DNA from: Heterodera schachtii
Lineage: Eukaryota; Nematoda; Chromadorea; Rhabditida; Heteroderidae
Direction of reading: 5' to 3'
NCBI GenBank assembly: GCA_023374025.1
Contig: SIJG01000036.1
Span: 195,426 to 259,425 of the forward strand
Length of the DNA: 64,000 nt
Position 1 is the stretch's first letter; every line of letters begins with the position of its first letter. The position numbers and the translations under genes were made by a program. The notes under the pieces are model-generated. The model saw only the letters and a list, made by a program, of their open reading frames with translations, ran no database searches and had not been told where the DNA came from. Shown in pieces: positions 33,556-44,559 of the stretch.

Positions 33556-36500
33556 ATGGACATTCATCCGCCGGAAATGAATGGGCCAAAGGATGACATT
33601 GACAATGAATCGGAGTCAAGAAAGGACGGGACGAAGGAAAAGGACGGGGACGGACCAATGGCCAAGGACAAACCGCGCGAGGGCGAAGTGCCGGTGCAGC
33701 ACGGCACGGGGGGCGGCGGCACGGCGTTGGCGAAGGTTTGCCCTTTCGGTGGCATCGCCCAACGGCGCCTTTTCAGTTGGATTTGCTTTCTCGCGAGGAC
33801 CTGGTCAAATTGGCGAAGAAGCAACTGATCATGCTGAAGGACACTCGCAGACAGCTGACAAAGGCCAAAAAAGAGGCAAAAAACGAATTGTCATTATTAG
33901 GGCATTTGCACAGACTGTCCCCACAATTAGCCCATTAATCCCCTTTTTTGTTCAGTCCGAAGAATACGCGGTCCAAATGCGCCAACTCTCTGTCAAAGTG
34001 TCGTCGGATTCGAACTCCGCTCCAGGAAACGGCGACGCAATGATCGCAATGGAATTGGCGGACTATAAAAATGCGTTAATTGCGGCACGGAAGGAATTGG
34101 CGGACAATGCCACGAAAATGGGCGAGAAGGAAGCAATTGTTGAGGTGGACAAAATGACAACGGAGACGGGAATTGGTGGAATTAAATTCCAAATTCAGAA
34201 AAGGGCTTATAAGACAGGCTTATCCAGGGGGAGGGAGAATTTGCCCCAAATCCCAAAACCAAAAAGTAAAAATTTTCAAACAAAATTTGGTGCATTTTTA
34301 AAATTTAATCAACTTATAAATTCCGTTATTTTGAAAAACTTTCACCCTGATTCTGAATGCACTCAAAATTTAGTTTAAATATTTTTCGATTTACCAATTT
34401 TAATTCTGAAGCTTTTAAAAATGGGTGACCCTTTAGCAAAAACAACGGAAGAAACAAGAAATAAATTCCACCCCAAAATTTTAGGAGTTTTCCCAAAGGA
34501 TTGACCAATTACAACAGCAAAAGGAGGAAATAAACTCGGAATTGCGCACCAAAAATGCACAAATTGCCGAATTAACGCAACAAATGGAAGGCAAAGAGAA
34601 ACAAACGGAAAAACATTTTAACAATTTTATTTTTATTTTTTCCAGCAAAAAGTCGCCTTCTTTCTGAACACGCCAAAGAAAGCGAAGCGTTGCAATTGCA
34701 ACTGAACGAAGCGCGGCAAAGTGCTCAGGAGGAAACGGTGGCACTGCAAAATGAGCAGCGGCGAATGAACGCGGAATTGGCCAACGTCAGACGGACGGCG
34801 GACGCCCGGGGGGCCGAAGTGCGCCGACTCCGCGCGGACAGTGAAATGAACGCGCAAATGTTGGCGGGGCTTAAGGAGGAGTTCGCGGCGTACAAGGTTT
34901 GTTGCAAAAGGGAAATGCCAATTCCACCTTATAATTGCCACTGAAGGAACGTGCCGAGTGCGCTTTGGCCGAATCCAATGTTGGCACTTCCGCGGCGACG
35001 ACAAATGGTGGCGGTGGCGCTGCTTTGTCTTCGGAATGTCAGCAATTGTTCGACACGCTTTCGACACGTAACGCACAAATGGCGGAGTTAAGGCAAGCCA
35101 ATGGCACTCGCATTCACTCAATTTCCTTTTTTATTGGCTTCCAAATGCCCTCCCTTTGCTTTGGCAATTATTAATTTGCGTCTCTTTCAGTGCAAAATGT
35201 TCCTTTTTGGAGGAGGAGTTGCGCAGTGGGCAATTGCACTCGAAAACACTGCTGGAGGAGCTCAATTCGCTGCACGACCAACAGCAAACGCAACGCCAAC
35301 GGTGGGCGAGCGAAAGGCAGCGAATTATGGGGGAACACGCGGAACGAATGCGAGCGGAAGAGACACTGCGGACGGAGTTGCGGAGAGAGTTGCAGGCAAA
35401 TGGAGGGCGAAAGCCCCCGGGGGGGGGGGAAAGGACACATGTCGCTGATGGTGCCGCTAGGCGCCGCCGGAATTTTTTTTTTTAGAAAATTTAATTTAAT
35501 TTTTAAGACATTTTATCTACCAAATTTTAAATGTTTTATTAAGGAAAATAGTTAAAAAGCGTGTTTTAAAATCTTAAGATTTTTCCAAATGGGTAAAGCC
35601 GTAAATAACCCTTGCCATCTGTGTTTTGGTCCGGTGTGGTACCTTAAATCTTGCATTTAAAAAATTCATTTTTATTTTCTTAAAGGCAACACGCGAACGC
35701 GAAGCAATCGCAGCTGCGAGCCGGCAAATGGAGCAACAAAATGGGCACCAAAAACAGCAGACGGAGATGGACGAATTGCGCAGAGAGTGCGACAGACTTT
35801 CGCGCGAATTGGACGAGGCGAAAGTGGGCGAATTGGAATTTGGAGTTCAAATTCGCTTTTCCATTCGTTTGCCTTTGTTTAGGCATTGCTCAAATGCTCT
35901 TCCGCTTCAAAATGCCCTTCTCAGTCCCTTCTCTCTTTTCGGCCCAATCAGCTGACCACCCTAAAGCACCAATCGAAGCCGTCGCCGCTCAATTTGGGCT
36001 ACCCATCGCAACTGTTCACCGCCACGACAAATTCGCTGGAGATGGACACGGCCGGCGAGGAGGAGGGCGAGGGAGGGCTGGGCACGACGCACTCGGAGAG
36101 TTCGGATTCGCTGGACGACCTCCACTCCGTCCTTCAGGGGGCCATCGACGGGGCCGTGCCGGGGAGGTGGGCAACGGAAGACACACAACGAATATTGGTG
36201 CTTTTTCCAATTTTAGCGATACGCCAATGTCTTTTAATGTTGCCTCTTTGGCCGAGAATTTTGGCGATGGAAAAAGTGTCGGATTCGAAGGCGAAATGCA
36301 CGCGAATTTTCAACAGCACTTTGTTAGTCGCAATAAACACCAGGAAGTGCTGAAACTGCTCGAGGATTGCCGTGAATTGCTCAGCGAAACGGAGGGTACC
36401 AAAATCAAATTTCGCTATTAATTTCGTTATTTGTTAAAGTGTCATTTCAGCTTTTTTTATTCTTTAAGAGGACAATGTGCGCCTCTCTGAACAGGTCAAC

Positions 36501-36882
36501 GTTTTGAAGGAGGAAATTCGCCGAATGGAACGGTGTAAGAAAAGAGTCGAACATTTGGGCAACGGCGTTTGTCCGGAGTACTTCAAAAACATTGGTGACT
36601 CTCCCATTCTCCGCGCCACGTTTTAACTTTTAAATTCCATTTTCAGTGCTCAAATTTTTGGCCCCTCCGAAAGTGCGTGATGAACGTGTCCAATTGCTGC
36701 CCGTCCTGCAGACGATTCTCCACTTGGACGCCGTCGAATTGGAGCAAATCCGACGCTTTTGTACGGCACAAAGGCCAGATGAGACGGATGACGGAGAAGA
36801 GGAGGAAGACAATGAAATAAAGAGAAAAGAGACTGGGGAAGAAAACGACGGGGGGTGGACGGCATGGATTGGGTGGAAGTGA
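33556..36882 (+). CDS. GRIP-domain golgin (GCC-type)
   Basis: Twelve exons give about 689 residues: an acidic N-terminus, long coiled coils from about residue 75 to 420 with heptad-rich exons such as ALQLQLNEARQSAQEETVAL, a Ser/Asp-rich linker, another helical exon, and a C-terminal GRIP domain (CPEYFKNIVLKFLAPP ... LLPVLQTILHL). GRIP golgins bind ARL1-GTP at the trans-Golgi and tether endosome-derived vesicles; the overall plan is closest to GCC88/GCC185, but I cannot separate these by eye. Exons: 33556-33735, 33777-33875, 33956-34144, 34485-34590, 34646-34896, 34947-35092, 35191-35395, 35686-35823, 35952-36166, 36217-36395, 36469-36594, 36647-36882. Four introns begin GC (after 33875, 34590, 35092 and 35395). 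The gene follows ARL8 on the same strand, about 630 bp downstream. Confidence 0.9.
35451..35470. repeat. GC-rich palindrome in golgin intron
   Basis: A relative of the 26-bp palindrome (GTGCCGCTAGGCGCCGCCGG). It lies in the GC-AG intron following 35395, just after a G-run, as in the copy at 10783. Confidence 0.7.
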
Positions 36883-37694
36883 AATTGGAAGTGAGTGACG
36901 GAGCCCGGAAGTCCAGCAAAAATATTATTTTTTTTTCTTCCTCTGAGTCGGCGAGATGGGTGCTAATGGACGGAGTGCTGAAAGTATTAAAAAATGAATG
37001 GGAAGATGTGATAAATAATATTTCTATTTATTTTTACCGGATTTGTCTTCATCAATTGACCAACTTACAATTAGTCTGTTTATTGTACATTATCATAGAA
37101 AGGCTGTGTTCAATCATTAATTTCTGTCTTCTATTTCAATTCAATTTGTGTCCGATTTCAAAATTCCGAGAAAACTAATTGCCAAATCAATTGTTTTTAG
37201 ACTGACGACTTCCATTTTCTCTGGCAAAAATTATTTGACATGTGATCATAATATTATCATGATTTGGGCTGTAAACTTACATTTTTCTGAAAAATTTTTA
37301 TGTTGGGGTTTTCTCAACTGATTAGTTAATTTTGCAGCCCTAATCATGATTTGTTATAACGGTGCAATGCCCTGTGTTCTTTCACTTAAAAATATATAAC
37401 TGTGGCAAATAAATATTAACTTTGACAATTCTTTTCAGGCTTCACTGGGGTTTACAACCAACTGCCTATCAATTCTTGGTTTCTTGGACCGCAACCAAAA
37501 AAACAAAAACAAATTAGGGATTGTTCGAACATGAAAAATACGGTACAAGAAGTCGGATTGCCAGTTTTGTTAATAAAAGTGCAGTTGAATCCTCGTATGT
37601 ATCTGCTTATACCTAATGTATTTTATATTTTATTTGAAATTACTCATTTTCATTTAGCGTAAGTATTTATTTCCTCCTCCTCCCACTTTTTGCC
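36883..37694. other. intergenic, no gene seen
   Basis: AT-rich spacer between two plus-strand genes. AATAAATATT-type sequences near 37410 and the 3' region of the golgin are unremarkable. Confidence 0.5.
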
Positions 37695-39565
37695 ATGACT
37701 GTCCAACAACAGCAGCAGCCGTCCTCCACTGCCCCCCATGCGCCGTCCTCCTCCGCCTCGTCGTCCGTTGCCACTGCACCGAAACGCCAATTCCGACCAT
37801 TGGCCGAGTACAGAAAGGCACTCGAACAGTTCTCGGCAGAGCGCCAGCAGCAGCGTGAAGTGAGTGGGGGGGGGGAGGGAGAGGGCGTTGGTATTGTGTA
37901 GTGATGCTCGGGGTCAAGTCTCGGGAAATTCGCTCTCGAGTATCATTAGTATTATGATGGTTTTCTATTCGGGGTGGTGTTTCGACCCCCCCCCCCTTTC
38001 CCTAAACAAAATCGCTTCGACTAATCATTTACAATCACTTTGTTCACCACCAGTCAATCACCGATTCGTCTTCCGACCCGCCTTTGGTGGATGAGTTTTT
38101 GGAGTTCGTCGCTTTGTCCGGTCAATCGCATTTGCCATGGACTTTGATTCAGCCCGTCATCGTTTGGAAGCTTCAAGTAATGCCAACCTGCTAACATCGC
38201 TTTTCCTCTCGGTTCTTCCTTTTGTCACTCACTCTCTCTTTTCTAAATTCTCTCGTTTCCCTCCTTTCGTCCCCTCTTCCTTTCGCATTTTCTTTCCTTT
38301 TTACTTTTCCCTTTTCTCTTTCTGTATTAAGTAAATTTATTTTTCTCTTTTCTCCCTTCCTTTCCCTCTTTTTTCGCTTTTCCTTTCTGTTCTTCACTTT
38401 GTCCACTCTCTTTCTCTTGTTTTTTTTTTTTACAATTCTCTCGTTTCCTCCATTCATTCCTCTCCTTCCTCTGTCTTAAATATTTTATTTTCCTTTTCTC
38501 TTTTCCCCCTTCCTTTTCCCTCACTTCCTTTTCTCTCCCTCTTCCTTTCTCTCTTCCTTTCTCTTCCCTTTCCTTTTTCTCACTTCCTTTTCTCTCGTCC
38601 TCTTCCTTTCTCTCTTCCTTTCTCTCCCTTTCCTTTTCCCTCCCTTTCCTTTCTCTCGTCATCTTCCTTTCTCTCTTCCTTTCTCTTCCCTTTCCTTTTT
38701 CTCGTTCCTTTCCCCCATTTTTGGCTGTGATGGACGCCGTCCACGTGAAGGAAGCGGAGGCGCAACGCGACGATTTGGCCAAAGAAGCGCTGATAAACGA
38801 CGCCGAGATTAAGGACACAAAAGCATTTATTATGGACAAGGCACGTTCATTCGACGGCATTCCCTTCACAATCCAACGGTCAGTCATCAGAGCATGAAAA
38901 TGCCATTGCTTATTTAACATAATAAATTTGTGCCTATAAATTCCATTTTTGTTTTTGTTAATTTTAAGCCTCTGCGAATTGCTCACATCGCCCGGCAAAC
39001 ATTACCACGGCACCGGCACTTATTTGCGTGCGTTGGAGAAGAACATCAACGTGGTCAGTCAGCTGCTGACCCCATTCAAAACCAAAAGCGGACAAAAAAC
39101 ATTGCCAAATTTTCAAAAGTTTCAGGTTACAACGGTGACGGAAAACGGAATGCGAATAACGGGTGAAAACGGACGAGAAAAGAAAGGGATGGGAATTGTT
39201 ATCAAACCGAATAAATTAAGGCGCTGATGAGGAGGAAGAAGCGGAAAAGGACGCGCCAATTCGAGTGGAGAGCAATTTCATTGTCAGCGTAAGCATTGCG
39301 GGAAATAATTGGGTAATTTGAAAAAGGGTATTTTTAAAGGTCGATGAAATGGACGAACCGTTGGCATTGAAATTGGAGAGACAAAACCGAACGGAGAAAA
39401 AGGAAGCGATCGGAGAGAATCCAAAGTGGAGAGGCGAAGAGATAGAAATGAATTCGAATTTTCAGCAAAACACAACGCCAAATTGACGAGGCGCCCACCG
39501 AAAGTTCGGAAGAGACAGAGAAGCAGACGAAGGCCAAAGAAAGCGAAGCGCAAGAAAAACAATGA
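37695..39565 (+). CDS. protein phosphatase 4 regulatory subunit 2
   Basis: Seven exons (37695-37859, 38054-38176, 38724-38878, 38969-39162, 39221-39288, 39340-39425, 39466-39565) give about 296 residues. The diagnostic core is FDGIPFTIQRLCELLTSP followed by RALEKNINVVS, the PPP4R2 signature. An upstream helical part (PLVDEFLEFVALSG ... WTLIQPVIVWKLQ) and an acidic, Lys/Glu-rich tail ending EKQ also fit. PPP4R2 joins the PP4 catalytic subunit and a PP4R3-type subunit in the nucleus and at centrosomes. The N-terminus has a Gln/Ser-rich extension. Intron 2 is a 547-bp pyrimidine tract with no AG at the boundary the family requires (AVMDAV following WKLQ). The nearest usable AG would delete nine residues. 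A 40-bp final intron (39426-39465) fits nematode sizes. Confidence 0.92.
38177..38723 (+). other. pyrimidine-tract intron of the PPP4R2 gene
   Basis: From about 38210 to 38720 the plus strand is overwhelmingly C and T in CTTTCCTTTTC-type units. I find no AG dinucleotide from 38332 to 38747, an unusually long AG-free zone ahead of an exon. Confidence 0.85.
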
Positions 39566-41432
39566 GAAAAGCGCACAATCAGCACTTTGCCACACTTTCT
39601 TTGTTTTGCCCTTATTTGACCGGAAAGGGCATAATTAAACGGAAATGCTTTAATAAATCAAATTATGCAAATGCCTGCCATCTGAGAGAGGGCGCTGATG
39701 TGAAAGAAGGGGGGGGGGGCATGCCCCATTTTGAGGGCATTTGAATGGGATTGGAGGGAAGGGCGAGCGACGGATTGCCGAATTTGGTCGAACCAAAAGT
39801 AGTATTAATGGGGAATGATAGAAAATATAAACAAATTAAATGTGTCATATTTTTATAGCCATACAAAAAGTTAAAAACATTTAAAAGCATGAAAACTGTT
39901 CAAACTTCAAACAAGCCAAACCACGCTTGATATCATCGGATAGCCCAAAGATTTCTCTAATAGTAAATTTTCCAATAATTTATTAGTTTTAAAGTTAGGG
40001 ACAAAAACTTCGAGTTTTGGTTTTTTGCTTATACTTTTTGTGATTGACAAGTAGTAGAGGATGACATTTAGAAGTATCACTTCAATGCCAAAAGTGTTAA
40101 TTCATTAATTTGAATCAAATATATTTTATTTGAGCAAAGAAAATTAAAAAATAATTAAATTTAAATATTTCTATCATTGATACTTTTTTAAGTTCGATTC
40201 ATTATCAAAATGAGGTCGAACGGACATTTTTGAAGGCTTTTAATTGCGAAGGAAAAGCATAACAATTCTCCCGTGGTCTTTGCTTATTTGTCAATTGGAA
40301 TAAATTGCAAAATGTCCTTAAAATTCGGTCATTTGTCCTTTCATTCGTTGGCCCTTTCGTCGGCCAATGAATTTAATACGACGGACTTTCGGTGGTCTCT
40401 CCGCCAATTTGATTTCGCATATAAACACAGAATAAAAGGCACAAAGTTGGCCCACTCATCCAAATTAATGTCCCAAAACAGCAAAAACGGGGCAATTGGC
40501 AATGGGCGGAGACATTTCCAACGCCGGAGGCAATGAATTGCCTTAGGGACACTTTCACTTTGGAATTTTAACTTTAGCTTTATTGCATTTGATAATTTAT
40601 ATTTTTGGATTATTTTGACAAGAAGATAAACCGCAATATTAAATTCCCTTGGGTGGCCTTTTGGCCTTTTCGCTGGGCATTAGCCAGAGAAAGGATTATT
40701 AAGCCGAAGAAGTTGATTGTGGGCAGAGAAGCGAAAAAGGCTGTGTCTGCCGTCCTCTGCGTGTCTGCCCTGCCTCGGGCATTTCGTCCGTCCGTTGTCT
40801 TTGGCATTTTGCGCCAGCTGATGCGCTCAGCCGCCCGAGTGTTTTCAGCCGCCGCCCCCCGGGGGACGGACATTTGGCCACAAAGTCGGGGGAAGTGCTT
40901 GCGGCGGCGGCGATGGTGGCGGGGCTTCGCCCATGTCACCCATTTCCGTTTTCCATTTTCATTTTCATTTGGTGCCATTCATTTTTAAGCAAAAAGAAAA
41001 AAGCGGGCAAAAAATCAACCGAATCAAATTCCATGGCCATCAATCAGCAGGGAATTGAATTCATTTTAAATGGTTATTTATTTTTGCCCTCCAATTGCAT
41101 TAATTCCCCTCTCTTTCCCCCCAAAGTGCCGTCCTTTCCCTTTTCCTTTTTTATTTATTCCGTTTTTTCGTCCGTTTATAATTTAATTTAAAAAGCACTG
41201 AATTATTTATGCCATTTTCGAGAATATTTGCACAGTAAGACCTCAAAAATTGAAGGAATGGGAAAAGAGACGCGTCAGATGAGGCCAAGGCAATGAAACA
41301 CAAATGGTGCCGTTCTCTTCTGCCGGTGTCTCCGCCACCTTTCGCCCATTGGCACGCGAAATGGGCAAGTCCAATTAATTAGGCAAATTTAAAATAATAT
41401 TTTAATTTAATTAGTTTCTTTTTGTTTTTTAG
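39566..41432. other. intergenic, no firm gene
   Basis: A dispersed repeat copy (GATATCATCGGATAGCCC) lies near 39928. GC-richer sequence at 40740-40950 has frames on both strands without family resemblance. The 5' part of the FUT8 gene may begin around 41290-41370 (ATG at 41304 or thereabouts), but no join in phase to the transmembrane exon could be fixed. Confidence 0.45.
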
Positions 41433-44400
41433 TTGCTTGTCGCGACTGCCTTTTGCATTTGGCTTTTTCTCATCGTTTTGGTTGTGGTGCAGCAACCGCA
41501 GGACAATGGCACAATTTGTGGACGAGGAACGAAATTAGAAAGTCAAAAAAGGGAAAAAGGGAAAAGAAAATTAAAAAAGGCAAAATTTAAGGGGGAAAAG
41601 CGAAGAACGAAAAAGAAAAAAGCGACGAAAATCAAATTGAAATGGAACAAATGGGAGAACAATTGGAAGCATTGAGAAGAGAAAATGAAAGACTGAAAGA
41701 AGAGGTGAAAAAAAGGGAAAAGGAATTAAAACAATTAAAAAATAATTAAAATAAATTTAGAATTCGAATTTAATCAATCCGACAAAAGACGCCGACCAAT
41801 CGGAGAATGGGCAGGCAGCAGAACTTTACTCGAAGGAGCACGAATTGGCACGGAGAGAGTTGAACAGACTGATCATGGAGCTACTGTACACGAGGTGTAC
41901 GGTAATTTAGAAAAATAAAATAAAAGTGAAATTTGAGAGTGGGCAGCAGCAGCATAAAAGAGCAATTGGAAGGTCAAAGAGACGGACAGCAACTTTTGAA
42001 TGACGAACAGGTGATTGATTCTGACACGGTCGAAGAATCGGACGGACTGATCAGACAATCGAAGAATTGATCAATGTCCATCTCTCTTTTGCTGATCAGA
42101 TACTCCATTTGTTGGCCCACTCGCGTCAATTTGCGCACGTCGACGGCGCCGAACAATGGCACCGCCGGGCGTTGGCACGCGTCGCTTCGCACATTCAAAA
42201 CGCACTGCACGCGCTGCAACACCCAAAAGAGTGCGGAAAGGCGCGACTTCTGTTGTGCGAGGCAAAAGCAAAAATAAAAAGGGGAAGGAGGGGTGATGAT
42301 CGTCGACAAATTCAAACGACCGATCGATCGATTGATCAATCGATAAGCTTGCCTGATCAATCGATCGATTGCTTTTGTTTGATGGATCGATGGCACTAAA
42401 AACGGACGAATTTCAGCTGAACAAAGGGTGCGGCTTCGGCTGTCAGTTTCACCACGTCGTTTACTGTCTGTTAATGGCGGCGGCCACAAACCGAACGATG
42501 CTTTTGGAGAGGGACGGCGCCGAGTGGCGCTATTCGCGCGACGGATGGGCCGCCGTTTTCCGATCGGTCGGCTCGTGCACTTTCGCAGAACATGTAACAA
42601 ATAACAGAGCATTGGACAAACTTTGGACAGTTTCCCTTTTATATCCTCAATTCCGATTTTTCTAAGTTTTTTATCCCTTCGAATTTTCAATTTTCATTTT
42701 TTTCTACGCTTTTTTTCCCTCATTTGTCAGGTGCCTTTGTCCGTCGTCGTCGATCAGTTCACTGGCATTAATCAGCCCAACTCCCCCCGAATCGTTCGTC
42801 TTCCCGTGGTCGATGGGCTCTCCTCCCGTCCCCCTCACCTTCCACTCGCATTCCCCGCACAATTTGCCGATGTTTTGCTCACTCACCACTCAAACCCACC
42901 GGTCATTAATTAATTAATTGATTAATTAGTAGTAATTAATTATTATTTAGTATTCATTTAATTCATTCTTTAGGTGTTTTTCCTTGGACAATTTGTCGCT
43001 TTTTTAATGCGAAAAAATGAAAGGACAAATAAATTCGTTGAAGAAGCAATGAGCAGAATTCCCTTCGAATTGGGCAAGTCAATTCTCACATTTGCTGAAG
43101 AATAATAATTTAAATGTCTTAAATATTTTCCCTTAATTTAAATATTTTAAATATTTTTATTATTATTATTTTACATTTTCCTCCTTTTTAGGCCCCGTCG
43201 TCGGGTTGCAAATTCGCCGTACTGACAAAGTCGGCACTGAGGCCGCCTTTCACCACGTCAATGAATACATGCGATGGGCCGAGCTTTGGTTTCGCACGGA
43301 GCAAAAGAAATTGGGTAAAAAGGGAAAATTATAAAATAAATACGAAAAATAAAATTAATTTAAATTGTTTTTACGCGCCTTTTTAATTCTCTTCCCTTTA
43401 TTATTAATTTTGTTTTTTCATTAATTTAATTACCTTTAATAATTAATTTTCTTTTCTTGGCCTTCCCCTGAAAAAGCGCATTTTCATCGCCACTGACGAC
43501 AAAACGGTGATCGAAGAAGCGCGGACGGAGTGGGCAAAGAAAGGATTCGAAATTTGGGCAAACGACGAAAGTGCCGAAGGTGGGCAAAAGGGGCAAAAAA
43601 AAGGGGGAATTGGGGACAAAGGCACCACTGATCGTAAGCATTATATTGAATTTGTCTGTCCGTCCGTCCGTCCGATCACTCTCTTTCTCTCCCACTCCTT
43701 CTCTCTTTAGCCGCTCTTCCCTCCAATCGATACTCCGATCGGTCTTTGCTCGGTGTCATTGCCGACGTGCACATTTTGGCGCATTGCTCGTAAATTCTAA
43801 CATTTTTGCTATTTTAAAATGATTTGCTCCTCTAATTGAGCAGATACATTGTGTGCACCTTCAGTAGTCAGGTGAACCTGGGGGGGGGGGGGGAAATGAG
43901 ACGAAAAAGTTAAAATAGGGAAAAAAATTAAAAAAAAACTCAGTTTTGAAATTAATACCATTTACATGCTAAAAACTATTCCCGAAGGTCTGTCGGCTCA
44001 GCTACGAACTGATGCAAGCATTGCATGGCGACGCGGCGGAGCGCGTCCATTCGCTGGACGACATTTTTTATTTTGGGGGACAATTGGCACACGAATGGGA
44101 GGCCATCGGAGAATTTAGTCCGAAGACTGACGAACAAATCGAACTGAAGCCTGGTGATGTGATCGGTCGGCCAATTAATTAAATTATTAATTAATCTAAT
44201 TATTTAATGAGCAGCGGATTAATAATTTATTAGTTGGGCGAAAATGGGTATTAATTCATTAATTAGTGAGGTAATTAATTAGTTAATGAGTAATGATCGA
44301 GCGGTGGCCGACTGTTGGCTTTGATCAGAAAGTGACGAAAATTGTTTTTTGAGAATTGCCAGCAGACGAAGCATATGCATGCATCCGTTTTTTATTGCCA

Positions 44401-44559
44401 GGCGTTGCCGGCAATCATTGGAATGGCTTTTCAAAGGGCACAAACCGACGCACGCGACGGAGCGGCCTTTTCCCTTCGTATTTGGCACGCGAAAAATGGC
44501 GCATTGTCGACTTTGCCATCTTCGATCAGCGGCAGAATAAAAACAAAACAATTAATTAA
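41433..44559 (+). CDS. fut-8: alpha-1,6-fucosyltransferase (FUT8)
   Basis: A Golgi type II enzyme that adds core fucose to the innermost GlcNAc of N-glycans. Seen in order: a hydrophobic anchor (TAFCIWLFLIVLVVV, from 41436), a coiled-coil stem (EQLEALRRENERLKEE), TIEELINVHLSFADQ, then LNKGCGFGCQFHHVVYCL. These are followed by RLPVVDGLSSRPPHLPLAFP, the GDP-fucose site LQIRRTDKVGTEAAFHHV with its Arg pair, IFIATDD, YIVCTFSSQVCRLSYE, HSLDDIFYFGGQ, and the C-terminal SH3-like segment GVAGNHWNGFSKGTNR. The order and spacing are those of the whole family. The first exon is unsettled, so the given start is the anchor exon rather than a proven ATG. Two introns are GC-AG (exon ends 42261 and 43073), and one near 43315-43470 has no in-phase AG acceptor. 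Confidence 0.93.
42300..42370. repeat. GATC-rich inverted repeat in FUT8 intron
   Basis: ATCGATCGATTGATCA is followed after about 20 bp by its inverse TGATCAATCGATCGAT. The hairpin lies inside a GC-AG intron of FUT8. Confidence 0.75.

Noticed and set aside
32110..39565. ARL8, golgin and PPP4R2 as an operon
   Set aside because: Spacing of roughly 630 and 810 bp is longer than usual for nematode operons, and I see no spliced-leader evidence in DNA alone.
40605..40988. Overlapping frames of more than 120 codons on both strands
   Set aside because: Arise from a GC-richer patch; neither shows family motifs, a signal peptide or joinable exons.
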